Shown: positions 54,939 through 64,000 of the stretch, one piece after another
How the letters are laid out: each line of letters opens with the position of its first letter
Numbering within the stretch: position 1 is the stretch's first letter
NCBI RefSeq assembly: GCF_963576615.1
Contig: NC_088708.1
Coordinates: 48,037,196 to 48,101,195 of the forward strand
Length of the DNA: 64,000 nucleotides
Direction of reading: 5' to 3'
DNA from: Watersipora subatra
Taxonomy: Eukaryota; Bryozoa; Gymnolaemata; Cheilostomatida; Watersiporidae
Program-made: the position numbers and the translations under genes
The notes under the pieces: model-generated
The model's input: only the letters and a program-made list of their open reading frames with translations
Told to the model about the DNA's origin: nothing
Database searches by the model: none

Positions 54939-57900
54939 ATGCCATCTAAAATGACTCATCAAACGAATATGGTAAGTATATGAGGCAGTAGAATTTTAGG
55001 TGAGCATGCATGTTTACTGGCTGTTACTTTTTATGGAATTTGATACAAAAATTGAAACTGGCTCTGTTGCAAAAATTTATGTGCAGTACGTGTATTTTCA
55101 TCTGTTTTCTACCAAATTTGCGACATTATCTGGGAAGTTCACTCATATAATATTTAAAGAGATTCAGTAAGTACGCTTGTGAGCAGGTGGAGAAGAGATT
55201 GAACTCCCTGCAGTGTGAGCTGAAGGACTACGAACAAGTTATGCAGCTGATGAATGAGAACATGAAAAAGGGATTAAAAGAGCAACCTGACATCTCTGCA
55301 GATTTAAAGATGTACATTACCTATGTTCGATCTCTACCCAATGGATCTGGTAAGTTTGGCTTGTTCTGTACTAATTTATATTTATGCTTCTTTATTACCG
55401 AAAGTTGGCTTAGATTTATGAATAAAGCATTTAAATCTAATGTGGCAGCAGGTGACTGCTGGCCAAGAGAAAACTTTTTTGTGGTCTCTTTGCAGTATTT
55501 GGTGTTCATCCAAACAAAGGTGCAGATTTGTTTTAGAGAAACAAAGTAGTTGACAGTACCTAAGTGTAAATGTGAAGAACTCAGTCTTTAAAGTAAAGAA
55601 AGAGTCGGTGTTAAATCGACGAAACATGGATTCATCGTGTTTCTAAATTTCAGAGGTCGGCAAATTTCTGGCGCTGGATCTGGGTGGGACAAACCTGCGT
55701 GTGCTTCTACTGGAGTTGATTGATGGGCAGGTGCTTTTGAAGAGCAGCATATACTCAATTGCAGAGAACACTATGATTGGTCCTGGAAAAGAGGTGACTA
55801 AAGTTTATAGCTTACTAGATCAGACATGTTAACAATACGGAAAATCTAGCTTAGAGCACACTCGATTAACAATATATTTTGGGGTAAATAATAGATTAGT
55901 ATTTGTTTGTAGTTATTCAGCCATATCGCTGCCTGCATTCAACAATTTGTTGAGCGAGAAGGCCTTGAGAATGAGGACCTTCCAATGGGATTCACCTTCT
56001 CCTTTCCTTGCAAGCAGTTTGGCCTTAAGAAATCGCATCTTGTTAATTGGACAAAGGGCTTCAAATGTGATGGGGTAGAGGGTGAAGATATTGTTACCCT
56101 TCTGCACAACGCTATAGCTGAGCAGGTACAGCTCTCCTAACTTTCTGGTATTTGGTATGTCTATGGAAAGCACTCAGTAAAAGTATAAACACACAAAAAA
56201 GATTATATTGAGAAAATTAGTTTGCAGTAATGTTCCTATTCAACTATATTTGTAGAACTTTATGATATGATGATTATAGCCTTAAAAAGTTTTATTGCAC
56301 TATCTAAATATTACTTCATTCTTTGAGCTGTTCAGCAGTAATCTGTATTATATCAGCTAAAAAACAATTTTTATTTATATTTTATCATGTAAAAATAGTT
56401 ATACTCTTTTTCATTTTTTTGATCAAGTTCAGCTCATTCAAGCCGGGCATTCAGCTAGTATAAATATGAAGCAGGCTTAATCTTGATTGTCTTAGAAAGC
56501 GTACTGTTATTTTTAAAGTCTGGTCAGTGTAATACTTTTAAACATTGATTGGCCATTGTATTTGTATTGTAGAAGCTCCTAGTAAGATGTGTGGCCGTCA
56601 TCAATGATACTGTTGGCGCTATGGTAGCCTGTGCTCATCTTGATCAAGACTGCCAGATTGGAATTATCCTCGGTACGCTTATTACCATTGTTCATAGCCT
56701 CACCGCTTGTTGTTCAGCTTTGCTTTTTGGGTTTTTGTATCTAAGCCCTTCATATTTGTATTCTTTATCTAATTATAGTCTAAAAATATTTTAGGTTTAG
56801 TTGTTATCTAAACCTTGTCGTTTTACTACAACTCACCCTTGAAGACAAAGTTACCATATTTGTATGCTGACTATTTCCATCACAAGATTTAAATCGCAGA
56901 AAATGTTACTAGTATAGCTAAAGAGAAGCAGATTTGACCAATAAAAATGCATATTCATGTTTTGTGTACTTTGGCTAGTCATATGATTTTGTTGCTGTTT
57001 GTATCGCTATGATTTTACAGTCTATACAGAGAATGGCTATTTCAGATGAAGTTATCATTGTTTAAATGCTATCAAAATTATTTGACATTCGCATCAGTTT
57101 CAAATTATTTTACTAAATATTGTTACTATTACCATGGCAGTCTAGTGTGCTGCAAAAGATCGGGTGTAATCGCTATACATACAGTTATTTCAAAATTCTG
57201 GAGGTTGTCGATTGGCGCAGGTGATTAAGTGTTGGACTAACAAGCTGAAAGCCATAAGTTCATAAGTAATCTTTTTTGCCCTTCAACCATGGCTACGGAT
57301 GGACAAACATGGTTTTTATTATAGTAAGTAGTATTATAGTAAATATTATATTATAAATATGTTTATATTATATTATATTAAATAGTATTATAGTAAATAT
57401 TATCTTATAAATACATTTATATTATGCTATAGTAAATATATTAATATATATTTATATTATAGTAAACATAAATTATAGTAAATATTGCTGTATTATTAAT
57501 ATAGAATTCGGGCGAGCTGAACTTCCAGCGGGCAACAATATGATATACCCTGTTTTTTCTTGCAAGTCTTCCCATTCTAGGTAGACGTGCTGCCTGACTG
57601 TTTTACTACAGACAATATTTATTAAAAACTTAAAATTAAAATTCAACAACTATTTTTGAAGTGGTTGTCTGGTTGTATTGCAGGCACCGGAACTAACGCT
57701 TGTTACATGGAAAATACTACTAAGATAGAGAAATGGAGAGAAGACAACACCATCAGACAGGTAGCAGAATAGCCTCAGCGTAACATTTGTTTTAATTACA
57801 CCAAATCTTGTTTTATTTTTCATAGATTTTTTTTATTAAAAACATGGAAAAGCTTGTAAAAAGCGCTGCCAAAGCTGCAAAAACTCTCTGCCAGGCTTTA

Positions 57901-60900
57901 AATAACTACATTATTTAACAGGCTAACTAGCTGACATATTCTGAGTGAATGTTCTCTGCACTCACTGGTGTCAGTGATGGCTTCATGTGCACTGGTGTCA
58001 GTGATGGCTTCATGTGCGCTGGTGTCAGTGATGGCTTCATGAAACTATTTTCTTTAAAGTTAGGACATTCTGCTAGTGTTTTTTATTTACAACTTTCAAA
58101 ATGCCTGAAGATCATGGTAACTGGCATGTTGTTAATGTCTTCTGAAGGCAGCTCTCTGTTTCTGCCGATGTTTCTGTTTCATTACATTCCTTTGAAGCAT
58201 CTTCAAGAAAGTTTGCACATTTTTCTCATTTTCTGAGATTTGATTTTTGTAATACAACTGTGAATGTCATACTGAGTGACAATTGCCATAATTTGCTTTC
58301 CAACCTCAACATCATAATATCTAGCTAGGCTTCAAGAAACATGTGTCAAAGTCAAGTGCTATTCTGAGTGTTTTATTAGCAAAGGTTCTACACTGGTATT
58401 GGGTTCCACAATTCTTGTGTAGTTATCACATCAACAGTGCTTGAGCAATGTTTTATGTAAAGTAAAATTTATATCTTGAATTTTTAGGAACACATTCTTT
58501 ATTTCACAACATTAAATTCACGTAACTAAGTTTTAGAGTTTACGCAGCATCCACTTTATCTTCCAAAAGTTATTTTTTATTCGAATTCACACATGTGGAC
58601 ATGTCTGCGAAGTCTCCAGGCACTCAAATTTGTTATCAACATTTCAGTTCGTTTCGTACATGTTGTTTGTTTCACTTTTGGCAAGTAATTTGTGTGGACG
58701 TGAAAGACCTCTCATTGCCACGTCATCCGTAATGTTATATATTGACATATAACTTTGGTTTGATCAATATTGTGTCACACGAAAAGCAATAAATCTTTCC
58801 CTCCGATGAAATATTGCATATCTTGTGTGGTTTAGAAGTTTTATTTCAAAAGTAATTGAATATTTATGGTAATCGAATTGCTTGTGGAGTCCAAGTATTT
58901 ATCGTTTTAAATAATGTTTGTTGTCGCTGAGTGGTATGCTAATTTATAATTTTACATACCTTGCAGCATGGAGAAGGGGTAAGTAGTGGTGTTACAAGTA
59001 GAGGTGTTGGTTGTATGCTGTGTTAAAATATTTTTTCGCAACAATAAACATGTATTTAATTATGCTTTGCTGACCAATGGCTAACACTTTGTCATATTTC
59101 TGCTATCTCCTGCAGTTGAGTATATTGTCTGGTCAGCTGTGTCCGGCCTGTGGGTCACATCTGGTCCATGAAGCTGTCTCATGTGGCCCGCTCTAATGCA
59201 GTCCTTTTAAATGACAAACTATACTTATAATATTAAAGTAACTTATAAAATGGAAATGGGTACTGTAATGCCGCCACATATCTCCATCTCCTTAATATTT
59301 TTTCGAAAGCTAGACACAATATTTTACAATCCCCTCGTATCTCTAGCGCCGATGGACCTATTATGTCCAGTGGCAGTGCTGTCTTTTACTAAGCACCTCT
59401 GACACGGAAGGAGTGAGACGAGTCTAGGTTTAAGCGGGCATTAAAAGCTTTTTTTGTTATTCGTGAGACGGGTGAACCATGTTACAGCTCAGGCTTATAT
59501 TGCAATTATTCGCCTTTCAATTTTGCATGCATTTTGGCCCACAAGATTTATCCAAATGTCGCGATCCACCCCCCCTCACCGTATAAGAACAGGTTAGCAA
59601 CTGCCGATCTAAGTAGTTTATTTTCTATATGGTCAACATCTGCTTTATATTGTATCCTGCGCTTAGCTCTCATGCCACTGTACCTCCTGGTGGCCTGTCG
59701 CAGCCCTTTGCTGAATGTCTGGATTGAACAGAACTTAAAATCGTTTCAGGGAAACTTGAACAGAAATTAATATAAATACTTGTCTGCTCTTTCCCTAATG
59801 ACGTTTGAAATGAATGAGCAAACAATTCCAAATTTTGTATTTAGTCAACAGTAGATGACAAATTGTGTGTGGTTTATTCGTGACCCAATTACTGGCTTGC
59901 TAGCAAAATTAACCTGTTATCTAGATTTCCCTAAAGCTTTCAAATGATATACAGCTGCAATCTTACACCTAGCTACTGCATGGTCACACATAGAAATGCA
60001 TCTTTACACTCACCTAATAGATTAGTGTACACATCTGATATATCATGGTGTGTAGATGTTAAATATCTGCCCCTAGAGTTTTACACTTGTTATAAGCAAT
60101 AGCTGACATCATAGTTTTGCTGCTGCCAGCGTTACATTCAGCTTGCGTAATATATGACATCATAAAACTTGACTTTCATTGCAGGTAATTATTAACACAG
60201 AGTGGGGAGCATTTGGTAACAATGGCTGTCTTGATTTCATCACGACTGAATATGATAAGGCTGTAGACCAGATGTCTAAGAACCCAGGAGAGCAAATGTA
60301 TGCATATTTTTGTGTATCAAGACATTGTTCTCTCTTGGTTTTCTAAAAGGCTTTCTTGTTTGCTTTCCCTTCTTGCTGTCATTTGCCATGAATTTTTATT
60401 TGAAATCCGTCGTCGTCTTTTTGTAACACTACTGTAAGGCTACTGTGATAGCTTGACTAGGTTTCACTCACTCACAGTTGTCTTTTGAGTTGTCACTCGC
60501 TCTCAGTTGTCACGTGCTCTTGTTACGTTACAGTTATGAGAAGATGATCTCAGGAATGTACTTAGGTGAAGTGGCACGACAAGTGCTTGTTAAACTTATT
60601 CAAGATGGAATCTTGTTCAAGGGGCACCTATCTAACAGGCTGCGGACTCCAATGGCATTCTACACAAAGTACTTGTCTGAGATAGAAAGGTATGCCATGC
60701 ACCCCTCAAAAAGTATGTGCCGGTTGGATAAGGAGCCAGCCATGCAAGGCTGAGCATTCATTGTCACTGTCTATGGGTCACTATGATAAAGGATTGAATT
60801 GAAAGTGATTTTTTCATGTCTGCAGACATTGCTTTAGATCAGAGCCAATTGTAGCCAAAGTCCACAAATTTGAAACCAAGCAAGATGAGTCATGCTAAAT

Positions 60901-63046
60901 TTTGGTATGGCCACATGCAAGCAATGCTCACGTTTGATTGGACAATTTCAGTTTCCCCAAGTGGAATATTCTTTTTATTCTGTTACAATCATACGACAGA
61001 GTCATGATTTTAAATATTTTCCATAGTAAGAGCTGTATCCGCCCGTCTGAAGTCGCCGTTCTATGTTGGGAAAAAACATTGCACTGTACACTATTTGATC
61101 TCATCACTTTCGGCGTGATAGGCAACACTCTAACAACTGGGCTAACAGATCACCTAGCCATGTTTTGAAATAACTGCAGAGATAGTTATTACACATGACG
61201 ATCTCTCACGGCGCACCCGACTGTGAGGGTACTAGTGTTACATAGAAAGTCTGACAATAATTTGAAAGAAACTAGATGAAGAGGCATTCAATTTGGGTTG
61301 GTCTGCCACTTTTTGGAAGCTTTTAAGGAAGTATCACTTCTGCCACAACATAAACAGGCACAGTTGAGTGTGCTGTGTTGTACAAGCCATGCATGCATTT
61401 GATTAGTGTAACAATATTCTGTTGCTCTGCATTGTTGTTTACTAATGCTTATTTGCATTGAAGACCAGCTATAACATTCTTTGGTATTTCAACCCTGAAT
61501 TTCAAAATGACATGTAATACATCCTTCACAAATTCTTCAGCCACGCCTATCCTAGAAGTCACACACTTGATTAATTTTTCTGGTCATCAGATGAAAGAAT
61601 TTAAATAGATTATTCCCGTTTTTGTAGTTAGTTATCACTTCTCTCTACTTGGACACGTATTATAGCTCAATAAAATGTTTATAAAAATGTTAGATGTTTT
61701 TGTTACTAACTCCCAAAACTCAGTCTAACATGAAAATGAAATAATTTTAATTTGAATAAAATATGGCATGCACAATGAACAGACAACTTCAACGCGTTGT
61801 TAGTAGTTCAGCTGTGTATGTGATTCCTTCAAGGTTTTATGGTAGTCTTCACAATGAACAGACAACTCCAGACAACTTGGGCAAATGCAATCGTTTTGTA
61901 TTTTTATTTAGTTTTTTTCACAAACTTATTTTGTTGGTGTCAGTGAGGGGATAACGAATCAGGGTGCAATATTTTAGTGAGGAAGAGCATGAGCTAGACA
62001 ATCTGAAACAGGTGCTTGATGAACTACATGTTATGGAATACAGCTTGACTGACTGTGTCATAGTAAGGAGAGTCTGCGAGGCTGTGTCCACACGTGCAGC
62101 ATATCTTGCGGCTGCAGGTGAGAATCCAAATATTCGACTTGAAACATTTTTGCACCCGTAGCAAGCACTAGCTATTGTTTATGGTATTTTTTATCTTGCA
62201 TTTAATTATTCAAAAATCTTATGCAAATAGGTGATTAATGTGAGGTTACATAGCCTCTGTAAAATGTTTTTAGACCATCTGGAACGTTTCCAATTATTAT
62301 GGAACATTCTAGAAGTAGTAGTGCATCCAATTTGACATCATATACTTTGATACTATTAATCATGTCGCGAAGTGCTTGTACAATTTACACTTGATATGCC
62401 TCTGTATAGTCACATGCAATATTCCACCTGTTCGCAGGTGTTGCTGCCCTGCTAGAACGAGTAGAGAAAAGTTTTGTAACAATAGCTGTAGATGGCTCGC
62501 TCTACCGTTACCACCCGACTTTTCATTCGAAGATGACAGATATGATTGGACAACTTCTACCTCACAGGAAGGTACAAGTTCATTTAACTAAGCTGGTTGT
62601 TACTATATGGTTTATACTGCTCAGTATATGTGACAGGCAACAGCTGTTATAAATTTTTTTTCTCACATATTTTTTGGAGGTAAATACATCACTGCTTTCA
62701 TTGGGCCAAAATACAAATAACCCAAATTGATTGGTTTATTAGTTAAGGCTAATTACCATATATAACCATGTATACGTCGATTTTATGTATAATTTGATAG
62801 GTATTTTATGACAAAAAATGTCATGTTGACCGCAAAGACCCCATTTTTGGGCTAATATTAAGCGAATATCAAACTCATTTTATACATGAGAACACAACTC
62901 CATTTACAATGTATGTTTTTATCATTATTTAACGTATACCCCATATTATGCAGTTCCGACTGAAGCTGTCCAATGACGGAAGTGGTATAGGAGCTGCCCT
63001 AGTAGCTGCCATATCAACTCAAATGACCATTGCTACTCTAGCCTAG
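54939..63046 (+). CDS. HK: Hexokinase, complete, 11 coding exons, 458 residues
   Basis: Phosphorylates glucose with ATP in the first step of glycolysis; cytosolic. Exons: 54939-54971, 55187-55349, 55654-55793, 55913-56125, 56573-56672, 57684-57760, 60185-60297, 60534-60689, 61963-62117, 62438-62571 and 62954-63046. All joins keep phase with GT-AG borders and give 1377 nt. Motifs: [15 protein letters not shown] (phosphate 1, about residues 70-84), FTFSFPC (139-145), WTKGF, the catalytic Asp in VINDTVGAM (about 195), [10 protein letters not shown] (217-226), NTEWGAFG (246-253), [22 protein letters not shown] and [11 protein letters not shown] (434-444). One hexokinase unit of about 50 kDa is usual for invertebrates, so it is not the duplicated vertebrate form. 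The 11-codon first exon ([11 protein letters not shown]) is the least certain part, chosen because its donor and phase fit. There is no obvious mitochondrial-binding hydrophobic N-terminus. Confidence 0.95.
57210..57312 (+). mobile_element. SINE-like fragment in hexokinase intron 6
   Basis: Box A-like TTGGCGCAGGTGATTAAGT and a degenerate box B (ATAAGTTCATAAGTAATC) are followed by a T run and GGACAAACATGG. It resembles the tRNA-like head at 13131 in layout but not closely in sequence. Confidence 0.4.
57313..57505. repeat. ATTATAGTAAATATT-type repeats
   Basis: Imperfect copies of TATTATAGTAAATATTATAT fill about 190 bp after the SINE-like piece. Simple-sequence expansion, possibly from the retroposon tail. 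Confidence 0.8.
57964..58041. repeat. 27-bp tandem repeat, 2.9 copies
   Basis: ACTGGTGTCAGTGATGGCTT followed by CATGTGC repeats almost exactly three times in hexokinase intron 6. The period is a multiple of three, so a frame stays open, but it is intronic. Confidence 0.95.
59139..59200. mobile_element. Possible hAT-type element end
   Basis: GTGTCCGGCCTGTGGGTCAC followed by ATCTGGTCCATGAAG and CATGTGGCCCGC has the GGCC..CACATCTGGCCC style of some hAT non-autonomous elements. The other end was not found. Confidence 0.3.
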
Positions 63047-63500
63047 CCTGAGGTCCAACTTCTCAAATCTTTGCTTATTTTTTGTCATATTTTTATGAAT
63101 CTCTTCAGGCCTTATTGCCCCCATTTCTTCAAATTCCACTACAACGCATTAAAAAAGCAGCTCTTGATTTTTACAGTTCCAACAGTTTTTTGACTACTTA
63201 TCATATCACACACCATTTGTAGCCACATATATTATACATTGGTCTGGATGTTTGAAGCCATTTTATATACCGGATAGCTTCCAAATCTCTGTTTTTTTTT
63301 AAATGGCTACAGTGTATAGCCAGAAATATTCTTGTACAAATTTTTTGCTATTTGGAATCATCATTTAGCAATTGCCTTTATTAATGTATTCTGTTTCTGC
63401 TATGAACATGTTTGAAATATTCTCTATTTTTTCTTTCATCCTTTTCTACATTTCATGGTTTTTTGCCCGCCTTTCATGCTACAAAAACAGTGTAAACTTT

Positions 63501-63506
63501 AATAAA
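63501..63506 (+). terminator. Candidate hexokinase poly(A) signal AATAAA
   Basis: AATAAA followed by an A run, 455 bp after the hexokinase stop. It is the clearest such hexamer before the window end. No further gene is recognised from here to 64000. Confidence 0.55.
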
Positions 63507-64000
63507 AAAAGTATGCAAAACCTGAAATACTGTTTTTGTATTGCTATATGACATACCTCAAACTAAGTTTAGCTGTATCTATACATGAAGTTGAGGGAAG
63601 TGGACGCAAACGGATGGCAAGAGAAGATGGAAAACACACTGCGTGGCAGTAATAAAGATGTGAGAGAAAGAGAGAGATATGACACCCATTGTGGCAAAAA
63701 AACTGTGAATGATACATAAAACATACATGAATTAAAAACAAGCTGCATCAAACGTACTATATTTAAAAAATAAAAACGCAACTCTAGATTTAAATAATTC
63801 CTTGATTAGACGTCAGCAGCACATATAAGTCACCACATTTACTTTTGAACAACTGTTTCACGTCACCTGCTTTATAGTAGCAAGGAAATGATTTCAGAAA
63901 AATTGGCTAAAAATAGAAAAAAGAAAAACATTAATTTTGTTTCATTATTCTATGACAGAGTCATCTCCACCAGAGAGTCAGATGGTCTACTTTATAAATA

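Overview
This is an AT-rich, intron-rich animal nuclear window. The three host genes have canonical GT-AG introns, and the introns and flanks are full of short DNA-transposon derivatives, minisatellites and decayed retroelements. Gene structure and repeat style suggest a marine invertebrate, possibly a lophotrochozoan; I cannot assign a phylum from sequence alone. There is no sign of bacterial operons, CRISPR arrays or organellar sequence.

Layout. (1) 1-2657, minus strand: a decayed Ty3/gypsy-type LTR retrotransposon body (gag-like, zinc knuckle, protease, RT and RNase H pieces). (2) 7504-22655, plus strand: APIP, methylthioribulose-1-phosphate dehydratase of methionine salvage, six exons found and the first short coding exon not found. 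(3) 23282-54292, minus strand: PUM3 (Puf-A), a nucleolar PUF-family ribosome-biogenesis factor, nine exons found and one short exon near the 3' end missing. (4) 54939-63046, plus strand: a complete 11-exon hexokinase of 458 residues. APIP and PUM3 are tail to tail, with candidate poly(A) signals only 26 bp apart. PUM3 and hexokinase are head to head, with 646 bp between start codons. The three genes are not a pathway; they are neighbours that may share regulatory DNA.

The space between exons is dominated by non-autonomous elements: several TTAA-flanked (piggyBac-like) families with terminal inverted repeats, TA-flanked (pogo/Tigger-like) families, a hAT-like element, a 730-bp foldback and tRNA-derived SINE debris. 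Several are nested, and one insertion has a matching empty site in this same window. Minisatellites with 20-, 33-, 36-, 44-, 16- and 27-bp periods sit inside introns or UTRs. The most unusual is a 33-bp array starting just inside the 5' splice site of a PUM3 intron, which leaves an open frame if that intron is retained. I saw no convincing new biochemical system. The points most worth following are the repeat-coupled splice sites, the exon-like tandem relics beside APIP exon 4, and the nested transposon stack at 43.9-47.8 kb.
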